Assembly (NCBI RefSeq): GCF_029962485.1
Contig: NZ_CP073637.1
Span: 2,170,001 to 2,234,000, forward strand
Source of the DNA: Burkholderia cepacia
GTDB taxonomy: Bacteria > Pseudomonadota > Gammaproteobacteria > Burkholderiales > Burkholderiaceae
Length of the DNA: 64,000 nt
Direction of reading: 5' to 3'
Shown here: piece after piece, positions 25,276 to 34,451 of the stretch
How positions within the stretch are numbered: position 1 is the stretch's first letter
Layout: the number at the start of each line of letters is the position of its first letter
The notes under the pieces: model-generated
Seen by the model: only the letters and a program-made list of their open reading frames with translations
Database searches by the model: none
Told to the model about the DNA's origin: nothing
Position numbers and translations under genes: made by a program

Positions 25276-26688
25276 TCAGCGCGATGCCTCGACGAGCGCG
25301 TGCGCAAGCGCGTTGTGACGCTCGATGACGGGCGGCAGATCAAGCGTCGCCAGCCGCCCTTCCCGCACCACAACCTTCCCGTTCACCACCGTGTACGCCG
25401 TCTGCGACGGCGCGCAGAACACGAGCGCCGCCACCGGATCGTGCAGCGCGCCCGCGAACAGCGGCTGGCGCAGGTCGAACGCCGCGAAGTCCGCGGCCAT
25501 GCCGGGCTTCAGCGCACCGATGTCGTCGCGGTTCAGCACCTTCGCACCGCCAAGCGTCGCGATCTCGAGCGCTTCGCGCGCGGTCATCGCATCGGGCCCG
25601 AAGCCGACCCGCTGCAGCAGCAGCGCCTGCCGTACTTCCGCGACCATCTGCGCGCCGTCGTTCGACGCGGAGCCGTCGACGCCGAGGCCGACCGGCACGC
25701 CCGCCAGACGCATCTTCTTCACCGGCGCGATGCCCGACGCGAGCCGCATGTTCGAGCACGGACAGTGCGCGACGCCCGTGCCGGTGCGCGCGAACAGGCC
25801 GATGCCCGCATCGTCGAGCTGCACGCAGTGCGCATGCCACACGTCGTGGCCGACCCAGCCGAGATCTTCCGCATATTCGGCCGGCGTCATCCCGAACTTC
25901 TCGCGGCTGTACGCGATGTCGTTGACGTTCTCCGCGAGGTGCGTGTGCAGCGACACGCCGTATTCGCGCGCGAGCACGGCCGCGTCGCGCATCAGGTCAC
26001 GGCTCACCGAGAACGGCGAGCACGGCGCGACCACCACGCGCAGCATCGCGTAACGGCCTTCGTCGTGATAGGTCTCGATCAGGCGCTGCGTGTCGCGCAG
26101 GATGTCGGGCTCGCGCTCGACGACCGAATCGGGCGGCAGCCCGCCGTCGCGCTGGCCGACGCTCATCGAGCCGCGGCTCGCGTGAAAGCGCATGCCGATC
26201 CGCTGCGCGGCGCCGATGCTGTCGTCGAGCCGGCTGCCGTTCGGATAGATGTACAGGTGGTCGCTCGACGTCGTGCAGCCCGACTGCAGCAGCTCGGCCA
26301 TCGCGGTCAGTGTCGACACTTCAATCATCTCGGGCGTCAGGTGCGCCCAGATCCGGTACAGGTTCGTGAGCCAGCCGAACAGCTCGGCGTTCTGCGCCGC
26401 GGGCAGCGCGCGCGTGAGGCTCTGGTACATGTGATGGTGCGTGTTCACGAGCCCCGGGATCACGAGGTGGCCGCGCAGGTCGAGCACTTCGTCGGCCGTG
26501 TCGGGCAGCTCCGCGGTCGGGCCGACCGCGACGATTCGGTTGTCTTCGATGTAGAGCCCGGCATCGCGCAGCTCGCGGCGCGTGTCGTCCATGGTCACGA
26601 GCACGTCGGCGTGCTTGACCAGCAGGGTTTTCGGGCGGGATGAAGAGGTGTTCGGCGCGCGTGCGCCAGCGTGCTGCTCGAGGTTCAT
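25276..26688 (-). CDS. 8-oxoguanine deaminase
   Basis: The 470-residue amidohydrolase has metal-site motifs VNTHHHMYQSLTR, HTHLAENVND, HAHCVQLDD and GVDGSASNDG. The blocks RGSMSVGQRDGGLPPDSVVE and VAHCPCSNMRLASG are characteristic of the subgroup containing characterised 8-oxoguanine deaminase and hydroxyatrazine hydrolases. It would turn 8-oxoguanine into uric acid plus ammonia. The adjacent divergent unit hiuH-puuD then oxidises urate, which supports this assignment over guanine deaminase or a triazine enzyme. Confidence 0.86.
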   Translation of the reverse strand: MNLEQHAGARAPNTSSSRPKTLLVKHADVLVTMDDTRRELRDAGLYIEDNRIVAVGPTAELPDTADEVLDLRGHLVIPGLVNTHHHMYQSLTRALPAAQNAELFGWLTNLYRIWAHLTPEMIEVSTLTAMAELLQSGCTTSSDHLYIYPNGSRLDDSIGAAQRIGMRFHASRGSMSVGQRDGGLPPDSVVEREPDILRDTQRLIETYHDEGRYAMLRVVVAPCSPFSVSRDLMRDAAVLAREYGVSLHTHLAENVNDIAYSREKFGMTPAEYAEDLGWVGHDVWHAHCVQLDDAGIGLFARTGTGVAHCPCSNMRLASGIAPVKKMRLAGVPVGLGVDGSASNDGAQMVAEVRQALLLQRVGFGPDAMTAREALEIATLGGAKVLNRDDIGALKPGMAADFAAFDLRQPLFAGALHDPVAALVFCAPSQTAYTVVNGKVVVREGRLATLDLPPVIERHNALAHALVEASR

Positions 26689-27197
26689 GCGTTCTCCGCG
26701 TCGGTCTGCCCCCAGGGGCTGTCCTGGAGGCGGTCACACAGCCGTTCGAACGCTGAATCGCGGCACGCCCCGGTGCCTGCGTCCGTTCGAACGCCCTGGC
26801 CCGGTTACCCGGCGTGCTCGCCGTCTTCGGGGTACGCGCCGGCCACCGGCCGACGCGCACGGCGGGAGGATCGCCCAAGCGCGCGCCGCACACAATGCGC
26901 GATCCGGAATACCGCGCTTCAGGGTTCCGATATGGTACGCCGCACAGGCCCTCGCCGGGCACCTGAAAGCCCGCCGGAAGCCGCGTCCGGCGTGCCGTCG
27001 ACAGCCGCTCATGCGCGGCGCATTATCTTTGATATCGCGCCCGTATTTGCGCGGGGAACCTTTTTACAATGCCTGCACGGCGCTCGCTTCAATCTCGCCG
27101 ACGGGTATGTAGCCACGTGACGTGGAGCCTCGATCCGCCGCACAGTCAATGGATCGAGTCGCCGCCGAACCTCGCATTCACACAAGGACAATTGCGA
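26689..27197. other. 509-base divergent region, 8-oxoguanine deaminase / hiuH
   Basis: No protein gene is supported. It contains the paired palindromic sites at 26742-26794 and, nearer hiuH, an AT-rich stretch with TACAAT at 27065-27070 that could be a -10 element, though no convincing -35 element was found. The length is unusual for this dense genome and suggests control of both flanking units. Confidence 0.5.
26742..26794. promoter_or_regulatory. Two identical palindromic sites CCGTTCGAACGC, 41 bases apart
   Basis: CCGTTCGAACGC occurs at 26742-26753 and again at 26783-26794 in the same orientation. Each contains the perfect palindrome CGTTCGAACG. The spacing is close to four helical turns, so two dimers would sit on one DNA face. 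They lie 54-106 bases before the 8-oxoguanine deaminase start. Confidence 0.5.
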
Positions 27198-27551
27198 ATG
27201 GGAAAGCTCACTACCCACGTACTCGATACGGCGCACGGCCGTCCCGGCGCTGCAATCAAGGTGGACCTCTACGCGCTGGACGGCGAATCGCGCCGCGCGA
27301 TCAAGACCGTGCTGACCAATAGCGACGGCCGCTGCGACGAACCCCTGCTCGAAGGCGCCGCGCTCGCCGCCGGCGAATACGAACTCGTGTTCCATGCCGG
27401 CGACTACTTCGCGTCGCTCGGCGTGAAGGTACCCGAACCCCGTTTCGTCGACCGCGTCGTGCTCCGCTTCGGCATCGCCGACACCGGCTCGCACTACCAC
27501 GTGCCGCTGCTCGTGTCGCCGTGGTCGTACAGCACCTATCGCGGCAGCTGA
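27198..27551 (+). CDS. hiuH: 5-hydroxyisourate hydrolase (transthyretin-like)
   Basis: The 117-residue enzyme hydrolyses 5-hydroxyisourate to OHCU, the second step of urate breakdown. It shows the family marks TTHVLDTAHGRPG at the start, HYHVPLLVSPWSYSTYRGS at the end (catalytic histidines and the C-terminal YRGS), and has no secretion signal. The start at ATG 27198 has AAGGA upstream. The in-frame extension to 27069 is not conserved in the family. puuD follows 52 bases downstream. Confidence 0.95.
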   Translation: MGKLTTHVLDTAHGRPGAAIKVDLYALDGESRRAIKTVLTNSDGRCDEPLLEGAALAAGEYELVFHAGDYFASLGVKVPEPRFVDRVVLRFGIADTGSHYHVPLLVSPWSYSTYRGS

Positions 27552-27603
27552 CATTCGAATCAGCGCCCACATCAAACAAACGATTTGAGTCTGGAGGAGT
27601 TTC

Positions 27604-28797
27604 ATGGAAGGCTTCATCACCGACTGGCTGAACCTCGCGCTGCGATGGCTGCACGTCATCGTCGCCATTGCGTGGATCGGCGAGTCCTTCTATTTCGTCG
27701 CGCTCGACAACAGCCTGAAACCGCCGACCGACCCGAACCAGCGCAAGCGCGGTGTGTTCGGCGAGCTGTGGCACGTCCACGGCGGCGGTTTCTACAACAT
27801 GCAGAAGTACACTGTCGCCCCGCCGGAAATGCCGGATGACCTGCACTGGTCGAAGTGGCCGTCGTACACGACCTGGCTGTCGGGCTTCTCGCTGTTCTTC
27901 GTGCTGTATCTGCTCGCGCCGAACACCTACCTGATCGACAAGAGCGTGCTCGACATGGGCCCGGTGGTCGCCGTCGCATCCGCACTCGGCTTCCTCGCGG
28001 CCGGCTGGATCGTCTACGACTCGCTGTGCCGCATCCTCGGCACCAACGATCGCGTGCTCGGCATCTGCGTCGGCCTCTACGTCGTCGTCGCAGCGTACCT
28101 CGCCTGCCACATTTTCTCGGGCCGTGCCGCCTACCTGATCGTAGGCGCGATGCTCGCGACGATCATGTCGGCGAACGTGTTCTTCGTGATCATCCCCGGC
28201 CAGCGCAAGATGGTCGACAAGATGCTCAAGGGCGAAGAACCGAACCCGATCTACGGCAAGCGCGGCAAGCAGCGCTCGGTGCACAACACGTACTTCACGC
28301 TGCCGGTCGTGTTCGCGATGCTGTCGAACCACTATGCGATGACGTACACGAACAAGTTCAACTGGGTCGTGCTCGTGCTGATCATGCTGGCCGGCGCGCT
28401 GATTCGCCAGTTCTTCGTGATGCGTCACCGCGGCAAGCAGCTGTGGTACCTGCCGATCGGCGGCGTCGCACTGCTGTCGGGCGCGCTGGTGTGGACGATG
28501 CCGAAGCCGGTCGCACCGGAAGCGCAAGCCGCGAACGCACCGAAGATCGTGATCAACGACATCATGCCGATCCTGCAGCAGCGCTGCGTCGAGTGCCACT
28601 CGTCGAAGCCGACGCTGATGGGCAGCGCACCCGCGGGCGTGATGTTCGACACGCCGGACGAAGTGTCGAAGAACGCGCAGCGTATCTACGAACAGGCCGT
28701 GCGCCTGAAGGCGATGCCGATCGGCAACGTCACGCACATGACCGACGACGAGCGCACCAAGCTCGCCGCCTGGTTCGAGGGTGGCGCGAACAAGTAA
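27604..28797 (+). CDS. puuD: Urate hydroxylase PuuD
   Basis: This 397-residue membrane enzyme oxidises urate to 5-hydroxyisourate. About eight to nine membrane helices are visible, starting with WLNLALRWLHVIVAIAWIGESFYFVAL. The C-terminal third is a periplasmic cytochrome c-like domain with heme motif C328-V-E-C331-H332 and a likely axial methionine in NVTHM. It replaces cofactor-free uricase and passes electrons to the respiratory chain. A GGAG site precedes the ATG. A strong terminator ends the hiuH-puuD unit. Confidence 0.95.
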   Translation: MEGFITDWLNLALRWLHVIVAIAWIGESFYFVALDNSLKPPTDPNQRKRGVFGELWHVHGGGFYNMQKYTVAPPEMPDDLHWSKWPSYTTWLSGFSLFFVLYLLAPNTYLIDKSVLDMGPVVAVASALGFLAAGWIVYDSLCRILGTNDRVLGICVGLYVVVAAYLACHIFSGRAAYLIVGAMLATIMSANVFFVIIPGQRKMVDKMLKGEEPNPIYGKRGKQRSVHNTYFTLPVVFAMLSNHYAMTYTNKFNWVVLVLIMLAGALIRQFFVMRHRGKQLWYLPIGGVALLSGALVWTMPKPVAPEAQAANAPKIVINDIMPILQQRCVECHSSKPTLMGSAPAGVMFDTPDEVSKNAQRIYEQAVRLKAMPIGNVTHMTDDERTKLAAWFEGGANK

Positions 28798-28844
28798 GCC
28801 GCCGTGCGCCGGGTGCGAATGCCCGGCGCAATCCTCTCCGTTCG

Positions 28845-28872
28845 CGGGCCCGGTGACGGGCCCGTTTTTTTT
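28845..28872 (+). terminator. Terminator of hiuH-puuD
   Basis: CGGGCCCG repeats around GTGA to form an 8-base-pair stem followed by eight T. A second G/C hairpin lies just upstream (around 28807-28828). Confidence 0.9.
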
Positions 28873-28897
28873 GCGTGCGCCGAATGCGCTTCTTGCG

Positions 28898-29308
28898 CTA
28901 GCCGCGTAGCGCGTCGCGCTGCAGTGCGACGAGCGCATCGACCGCGCGCGGGCCGTCGTCGAACGGTACGAAGATGTGATCGTGGTACGCGGCGGCCATC
29001 ACGTTGCAGCTAATGCCGGCCGCGCCGAGCGCCCGCGCGAATGCAGCCGTGAGGCCTACGGCCGCGAGGTCGGAATGCACGGTCAGCGTAATCCATGCCG
29101 AGCGGAACAGCACCGGCCAGCCGCGACGTGCGGCCGCTTCCTCGTCGACCACGACCGTCAACCCTTCCGCTTCGCGGAACGTCGCAATCACTTCGGACAA
29201 CGATACGTCCACATCGGTCGGCAGCGACACGAAGGCGAACGCGCCCGGATGCAGTTCAGGTTGCATCGTGCGCAGCAGGACCGTGAGGTCGTTTTCAGGT
29301 TGGCTCAT
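28898..29308 (-). CDS. ACT domain protein
   Basis: The 136-residue product contains two ACT-like halves, the first around TMQPELHPGAFAFVSLP and the second around AWITLTVHSDLAAVGLTAAFARALGAAGISCNVMAAAYHDHIFVP. The second is close to the ACT_7 type seen in small amino-acid-sensing proteins. ATG 29308 is chosen because similarity starts there. An upstream in-frame ATG exists at 29335. The ligand is unknown. It is convergent with puuD and lies 72 bases after the LysR gene on the same strand. Confidence 0.75.
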   Translation of the reverse strand: MSQPENDLTVLLRTMQPELHPGAFAFVSLPTDVDVSLSEVIATFREAEGLTVVVDEEAAARRGWPVLFRSAWITLTVHSDLAAVGLTAAFARALGAAGISCNVMAAAYHDHIFVPFDDGPRAVDALVALQRDALRG

Positions 29309-29380
29309 CGGAAGAACTCGCCTGGAACCAGGCATCGTGCGGTGAAGATGCGGGCACGATAGCATGCGCCGGCGCCACCG

Positions 29381-30301
29381 CTACGCGCGCATCGTCGCGA
29401 CTTCGTCCGCGAGCCAGTCACGCAATGCGACGATGCGCGGATCGTCCTGCGTATGCTCCGGATACACGACGTGATACGCAAGGCCCGGCGCCACCTCGAC
29501 GTTCACGTCGAACAGCTGCACGACGCGCCCTTCCGCGAGATCGCGCACGATCATGTGCGGCTCCGCAAGACCGACCGCCGTGCTGTCCGTCACGGCCTGC
29601 ACGACGTGGCTCGAATCCGGAAACGACACGCACTGGCTGTCATCGAAACCGTCGACGCCGGCCGCGGTCATCCACGCCGACCAGCGCGGCCAGGTCACGC
29701 CGTCGACTTCGCAGTCGACGTGACAGAGCGTGTGGCGCAGCAGATCGCGCGGCTTGCGCAACGGCGGCCCGGCCGACAGCAAGGCCGGGCTGCAAATCGC
29801 GACGACCGACGTATCGAACAGGCGCCGAGCGCACGTGCCGCGATAGCGCCCGGTGCCGAAGCGGATCGCGACATCGACGTCGTCGTCGTCGAAATCGCGC
29901 AACCGGTCGCTGATGTCGAACGTCAGCTCGAACGCAGGATGCGCGGCCCTGAAACGCGGCAGGCGCGGCAGCAGCCAGTGCGTCGCAAAACGCGCGCCGA
30001 CCGACACGCGCAACTCCGTCTGCTCCCGCGCGACGCGCCGTGCCCGGGCAGTCGCGCGCAGCAGGCCCGCCAGCGCATCGGCGGCCGCGGCAGCCAGCAC
30101 GACACCGGCCGGCGTCAGCCGGATGCTGCGGCTCGTGCGGACGAACAGCTCCATGCCGAGCTGCGCCTCGATCTCCTTGATCTGGTGACTGACGGCTGCC
30201 GGCGTCAGCCCGACCTCGTCGGCCGCCCGCGAAAAATTCAGGTGCCGCGCCGCCGCATCGAACGTCCTCAGCGCGCGCGTACCGGGCCACATGCGTTCCA
30301 T
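29381..30301 (-). CDS. LysR-family regulator, GcvA/AmpR-like
   Basis: The 306-residue protein has the GcvA/AmpR-type N-terminus (TRALRTFDAAARHLNFSRAADEVGLTPAAVSHQIKEIE) and effector domain (ARFATHWLLPRLPRFRAAHPAFELT, DVDVAIRFGTGRYRG). It is divergent from the class IV aminotransferase gene across 133 bases, so that gene and the downstream ACT protein gene are likely targets. ATG 30301 and 30292 (MWPG) are alternative starts. Confidence 0.9.
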   Translation of the reverse strand: MERMWPGTRALRTFDAAARHLNFSRAADEVGLTPAAVSHQIKEIEAQLGMELFVRTSRSIRLTPAGVVLAAAAADALAGLLRATARARRVAREQTELRVSVGARFATHWLLPRLPRFRAAHPAFELTFDISDRLRDFDDDDVDVAIRFGTGRYRGTCARRLFDTSVVAICSPALLSAGPPLRKPRDLLRHTLCHVDCEVDGVTWPRWSAWMTAAGVDGFDDSQCVSFPDSSHVVQAVTDSTAVGLAEPHMIVRDLAEGRVVQLFDVNVEVAPGLAYHVVYPEHTQDDPRIVALRDWLADEVATMRA

Positions 30302-30434
30302 CGATCTTCAAAAGGAATTTGATAACCGTTCCAAAACTACTCGTTTTTCATGACGCCATCAATTGGCAAACAATAGGCTTTCTTGAAGATGCCGCGCGCC
30401 GTCCCGTGCGCGCGGCCACCCTGGAGAGTCGCCA

Positions 30435-31250
30435 ATGACCGCTGCACCGTTCCCGTCCGTCGCCCAGATCAACGGCGTAGCCGCCACGCCCGATGCGCTC
30501 GCCGCATTGGCATTCGCGGGCCACGCGCATTTCACCGCGATGCAGATACGCGAAGGCCGCGTCCGCGGGCTCGACCTGCACCTCACGCGATTGCGCGACG
30601 CGTCGAACGCGCTGTTCGGTCATGCACTGCCCGACGAACGGATACGCACGTTCCTGCGCGCCGCGCTCGATCGCGCACCGTCAGCACTGTCGCTGACCGC
30701 GACCATCCATGCGACAACGGGTGAATTCGTCGCACCGCGCGACGACGAAGCGCTCGACGTGCTGGTGCGCACCGCCGCGCCGTCGCCGGGGCCGGTCGGC
30801 CCGCTCGATCTCGCGCTGTTCGAACACGAGCGCGTGCTGCCCGACATCAAGCACGTCGGCGAAGTCGCGAAGACGCACTTCCTGCGCCGTGCGGTCACGC
30901 AGGGTTTCGACGATGCGGCGTTCGTCGATCGTCAGGGGCGCATCAGCGAGGGCTCGATCTGGAACCTGGCGTTCTGGACCGGCGATTCGGTCGTGTGGCC
31001 GGTGGCCGGCATGCTCGGCGGCGTCACGATGGGCATCCTGCGCCGGCAACTGGCACGCCTCGGCATCGCACAGCACGACCGTGAAGTGACACCGGCCGAT
31101 CTGCCGTCGATGGCCGGCGCCGTCGTGATGAATTCGTGGACGCCGGGAATCGCCGTGCGCCGGCTCGGCACGACGACGCTACCCGACTCGTCATCGCTCG
31201 CCGTGCTGCTGCATCACGCTTATGAACAGGAGCCGTCCGTCGCGCCGTGA
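30435..31250 (+). CDS. Class IV aminotransferase
   Basis: The 271-residue PLP enzyme belongs to the branched-chain / D-amino acid aminotransferase and aminodeoxychorismate lyase superfamily. The PLP lysine lies in HVGEVAKTHFLRRA, and the cofactor-binding acid in GRISEGSIWNLAFW. The N-terminal substrate-side block HFTAMQIREGRVRGLDLHLTRL is typical. Substrate cannot be assigned. It is flanked by a RidA gene, whose family disposes of reactive enamines made by PLP enzymes, and is divergent from a LysR regulator. Confidence 0.82.
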   Translation: MTAAPFPSVAQINGVAATPDALAALAFAGHAHFTAMQIREGRVRGLDLHLTRLRDASNALFGHALPDERIRTFLRAALDRAPSALSLTATIHATTGEFVAPRDDEALDVLVRTAAPSPGPVGPLDLALFEHERVLPDIKHVGEVAKTHFLRRAVTQGFDDAAFVDRQGRISEGSIWNLAFWTGDSVVWPVAGMLGGVTMGILRRQLARLGIAQHDREVTPADLPSMAGAVVMNSWTPGIAVRRLGTTTLPDSSSLAVLLHHAYEQEPSVAP

Positions 31251-31262
31251 CGCGCGCCCTGC

Positions 31263-31667
31263 TCACCCGGCGACCGCCTCCGGCAGCCGCGCGATCGCCT
31301 TGATCTCGAACTGGAAGCCGTACAGCCAGGTCACGCCGACGGCGGTCAACGTCGGATGCGGTGCGCCGCCCCAGTATTCGGGGACGATCTCCCAGATCCG
31401 CTCGAACGTCGCTTCGGGATCGACGAGGAACACCGTCACGTCGACGACGTCGTCGAACGTGCAGCCGGCCGCGCGCAGCACCGCATTCAGGTTCTCGAAC
31501 GCGCGGCGGACTTGCGCGCCCAGTTCCGGCTCGGGCGAGCCGTCCTCGCGACTGCCGACCTGCCCGGACACGAACAGGAAGCCGTTCGAGCGCAGCGCCG
31601 GCGAATAACGGTTGCGCTCGTACAGTGCCTGCCGACCGGGCGGAAAAACCACGCTACGCTTTACCAT
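31263..31667 (-). CDS. RidA family protein
   Basis: The 134-residue protein matches the RidA/YjgF/UK114 family, with NGFLFVSGQVGSREDGS, the region FENLNAVLRAAGCTFDDVVDVTVFLVD and a late VTWLYGFQFEIKAIA. The canonical RidA active-site arginine segment (RxxVEV) is replaced by FEIKAIA, so it belongs to another subgroup than archetypal RidA and may not be an imine deaminase. It is convergent with the aminotransferase gene and divergent from a LysR gene. Confidence 0.82.
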   Translation of the reverse strand: MVKRSVVFPPGRQALYERNRYSPALRSNGFLFVSGQVGSREDGSPEPELGAQVRRAFENLNAVLRAAGCTFDDVVDVTVFLVDPEATFERIWEIVPEYWGGAPHPTLTAVGVTWLYGFQFEIKAIARLPEAVAG

Positions 31668-31734
31668 TCAGCATCTCCTTCGGTTTGTGGGGCGAAACTG
31701 CCCCGGCATCAACGATGAAGGCACTTTAAGGACC

Positions 31735-31759
31735 GTTGTCCGGCTGATAAACGGCCAAC
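31735..31759. promoter_or_regulatory. Candidate LysR operator between RidA gene and LysR gene
   Basis: GTTGTCCG (31735-31742) and CGGCCAAC (31752-31759) are inverted arms with one mismatch around a 9-base AT-rich spacer. LysR sites are interrupted dyads of this size between the regulator and its divergent target. Confidence 0.35.
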
Positions 31760-31819
31760 CCTGTCCAACACTGTTTGCACGCCCCAAACAATCTCCGACC
31801 GACGCGGAGCCCTGACCCG

Positions 31820-32785
31820 ATGGATCGATTCGATGCAATGCAGGCGTTCGCCCGCGTGGTGGAAGCCGGCAGCTTCACAAAGGCCGCCGAGACGCTGCAC
31901 ATGAGCCGCACCACCGTCACGCAACTGGTGCAGCAGCTCGAAGCTCGGCTGCGCGTGAAGCTGTTCAACCGCACGACGCGCAAGGTCGTCGTCACGGCCG
32001 ACGGCGCCGCGTACTACGACCGCGTGGTGCGGCTGCTGGCCGACATGGACGACGCCGAAACGAGCCTGTCGGTTGCATCCGCATCGCCCCGCGGGCGGCT
32101 GCGCGTGGACGTGCCGAGCCCGTTCGCGCGCCTGATCCTGATCCCCGCGCTGCCCGCGTTCCATGCGCGCTATCCGGACATCCAGCTCGACATGGGCGTG
32201 AGCGACCGCGTGGTGGACGTGATCGGCGAAAACGTCGACTGCGTCGTGCGCGGCGGCGAACCGACCGACCGGTCGCTGGTCGCGCGGCAGGTCGGCGACC
32301 TGCGGCTCGGCGTGTATGCGTCGCCGGCCTATCTCGCTCGCGCCGGCACGCCGGCGCATCCGGACGAACTGGAGGACACCCATCACCGGATCGTCGGGTT
32401 CCTGTGGGCACGCACCGGCAAGGCGTTGCCGTTTGCGATGGCATGCGACGGCAAGCAGATCACCGTGCGCGGACGCTACGTGCTGGCGGTCGACGACGGC
32501 AATGCGTACCTCGAGGCCGGCCTCGCCGGGATGGGCATTCTGTGGCTGCCCGACTACATGGCCCACACGTATCGCTCCCGTGGCGAACTGGTGCCGCTGT
32601 TCGAGCGATGGCAGCTCGAACCGATGCCGATGTACGTCGCGTTCCCGCCAAACCGGCACGTCAGCGCGAAGCTGCGCGTCTTCATCGACTGGGTCGCCGA
32701 GCTGATGGCGCAGCATGCACCGGTCGCGATCCGGCGCCGCGGCGGCCACGGTTCGCGCAGCGCGCGCAACAACGCGGCGACCTGA
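31820..32785 (+). CDS. LysR-family regulator, CrgA/DmlR-like
   Basis: The 321-residue protein (ATG 31820, MDRFDAMQAFARVVEAGSFTKAAETLHMSRTTVTQLVQQLE) belongs to the large Burkholderia group of LysR regulators with MDRFxAMQxF starts. The effector domain begins ASPRGRLRVDVPSPFARLILIPALPAFHARYP. It is divergent from the RidA gene and is the likely regulator of it. An in-frame start at 31775 is less probable. The C-terminus is basic. Confidence 0.9.
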   Translation: MDRFDAMQAFARVVEAGSFTKAAETLHMSRTTVTQLVQQLEARLRVKLFNRTTRKVVVTADGAAYYDRVVRLLADMDDAETSLSVASASPRGRLRVDVPSPFARLILIPALPAFHARYPDIQLDMGVSDRVVDVIGENVDCVVRGGEPTDRSLVARQVGDLRLGVYASPAYLARAGTPAHPDELEDTHHRIVGFLWARTGKALPFAMACDGKQITVRGRYVLAVDDGNAYLEAGLAGMGILWLPDYMAHTYRSRGELVPLFERWQLEPMPMYVAFPPNRHVSAKLRVFIDWVAELMAQHAPVAIRRRGGHGSRSARNNAAT

Positions 32786-32808
32786 CGCGCGCGGCGCGGG
32801 CCGCGCAT

Positions 32809-32836
32809 AAAAAAACCCGCGCATCGTGCGCGGGTT
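32809..32836 (-). terminator. Terminator of the allantoin-degradation operon
   Basis: AACCCGCGC pairs with GCGCGGGTT. On the minus strand the stem is followed by seven T, so it ends the leftward operon. It may also stop the convergent LysR transcript. Confidence 0.85.
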
Positions 32837-32866
32837 TCGACAGACGCCGGCTGAAACGCCGGTGAC

Positions 32867-33379
32867 TCAGGCAGTCAGCGCGGCGAGCGCCTCGTCGGTG
32901 AGCCACAGCGATTCCTGCAGGTCCTGCTCGTTGAGGTTCAGGCCGTCTCCGCCGCGATCGACGACGATGAAGTCGCTGACGCCGCCGAGCGCGATCAGCG
33001 GGTGATGCCACACGCCCTTCGCGTAATTGACGCCTTGCCAGCCGCTCGTCACGAATGCGCGGATCTTCGCCGGATCGAGATCGCCCGCGGGCGCCACGAC
33101 GACGAGATACGGCTGGTCGTTCAGCGGCACGAATGCCTGGCTGCCGAGCGGGTGGCGCTCCAGCATCTTCACTTCGAACGGCAGCGTGCGCGGCTGGCCG
33201 CGGAACAGATTGACGAGCGTGCGACCGTCTTCATCGGTCACGTCGACTTTCGCGAGATCGTGAAAGCGGATCGTCGTGCCGAGGTTGATCGGGATCTGCT
33301 TCGCCCCGTCCGTTTCGACCACGTCGCCGAACGGCGCGAAGGCTTCCTTGGTCAGCGGTTCGATAACAAGCGTCTTCAT
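32867..33379 (-). CDS. allA: Ureidoglycolate lyase AllA
   Basis: The 170-residue cupin-like enzyme splits ureidoglycolate into glyoxylate and urea, the last step of the pathway here. Family blocks are [43 protein letters not shown] and [16 protein letters not shown], the last with the active-site histidine pair. Its ATG overlaps the allantoicase stop as ATGA, showing translational coupling. It is the last gene of the operon. Confidence 0.95.
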   Translation of the reverse strand: MKTLVIEPLTKEAFAPFGDVVETDGAKQIPINLGTTIRFHDLAKVDVTDEDGRTLVNLFRGQPRTLPFEVKMLERHPLGSQAFVPLNDQPYLVVVAPAGDLDPAKIRAFVTSGWQGVNYAKGVWHHPLIALGGVSDFIVVDRGGDGLNLNEQDLQESLWLTDEALAALTA

Positions 33380-34389
33380 TTGTCGAGCGTCCCCCACAGA
33401 CGCAGGCGCGACACGCCACCGTCCGGAATGATGTTCAGTCGCACGTGCGTGACAGGGCCGAGCGACGCGATGTCGTGTTCGAAATAGTGCTGCTTGTCCA
33501 TCTGCAGCTTCTGCTCGCCGAGCAGCACCGGCCAGAACATCGACTGCGTGATCAGCGAGCTGTCCGTGCCGCCCGACACGTACGCGGCCTGGATCGAGCA
33601 GCGGTCCGGGTAGTTGCCCTTGAAGAACGCGGTATCGACTTCGATCTTGCGGATCACGCCCGGCTGCGCGAGCGCGATGATCGCCCAGTCGTTGCCCGGT
33701 TCGCGGCGGCGGCGGGTTTCCCAGCCGTCGCCCATGTTCACGCCACGGCCCGGCAGCAGCAGGTTCGATGCGACGCCGAAGTGCTGGTTGTTCGCGGCCA
33801 CGACGTAACCGCCGTTTTCCATCGCCGCGAGATCGAACTGCTCGGTCGCGCTCGCGCCGGCCCAGTCGAGCTGCGGCTGGCCATACACGCGCAGGCGCGC
33901 AATGCCGCCGTCCGGGTAGATGTTCACGCGCAGGTGCGTGAACGCACGCGCGTCGCTCGTTTCGACGTAGTGATGGCTGTTGCCCTGCAGCGTCGTCGAC
34001 GGCACGATCTCGACCCACTCGGTCGCATGCGTCGGCGCACCGTCGGCCACGAACGCGGCCTCGATCGACGCGGCCGGCGGGAAGTTGCCGGTGAAGTGGC
34101 TCGTGTCGATGTCGAAGCCCTTGATCACGCCCGGGCGCGCGAGCTTGACGATGCACCAGTCATAGCCCGTCGTGCGCTTGCGGCGCGTTTCCCAGCCATC
34201 CATCCACTTGCCGTGGTCGTCATACTTGCCGGGAATGAATACGGCCGGCTCGGGGTTCAGCATCCGGTCCTTCGGCGCGAAGAAATCGTCGCTGGCCTCG
34301 AGCGCCTGCGCACCGAGACGCGGGTCGGCAAGATTCACGTAGCGCCGCGTGAAATCGGGTGCGTTGGGATCGAGAAGCGGAACAGCCAT
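33376..34389 (-). CDS. alc: Allantoicase
   Basis: The 337-residue enzyme hydrolyses allantoate to ureidoglycolate and urea. It is built of two homologous jelly-roll halves. The first contains [20 protein letters not shown] with [13 protein letters not shown], and the second contains [20 protein letters not shown] with [13 protein letters not shown], so the internal duplication is plain. The gene overlaps allA by four bases and follows uraD by 62 bases. Confidence 0.95.
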   Translation of the reverse strand: MAVPLLDPNAPDFTRRYVNLADPRLGAQALEASDDFFAPKDRMLNPEPAVFIPGKYDDHGKWMDGWETRRKRTTGYDWCIVKLARPGVIKGFDIDTSHFTGNFPPAASIEAAFVADGAPTHATEWVEIVPSTTLQGNSHHYVETSDARAFTHLRVNIYPDGGIARLRVYGQPQLDWAGASATEQFDLAAMENGGYVVAANNQHFGVASNLLLPGRGVNMGDGWETRRRREPGNDWAIIALAQPGVIRKIEVDTAFFKGNYPDRCSIQAAYVSGGTDSSLITQSMFWPVLLGEQKLQMDKQHYFEHDIASLGPVTHVRLNIIPDGGVSRLRLWGTLDK

Positions 34390-34451
34390 GATGTTTCCTT
34401 GTTTCAGTGATGCGATCAGGCCGCTGCGACGCAGCAGGCCGTATTGCGGTG

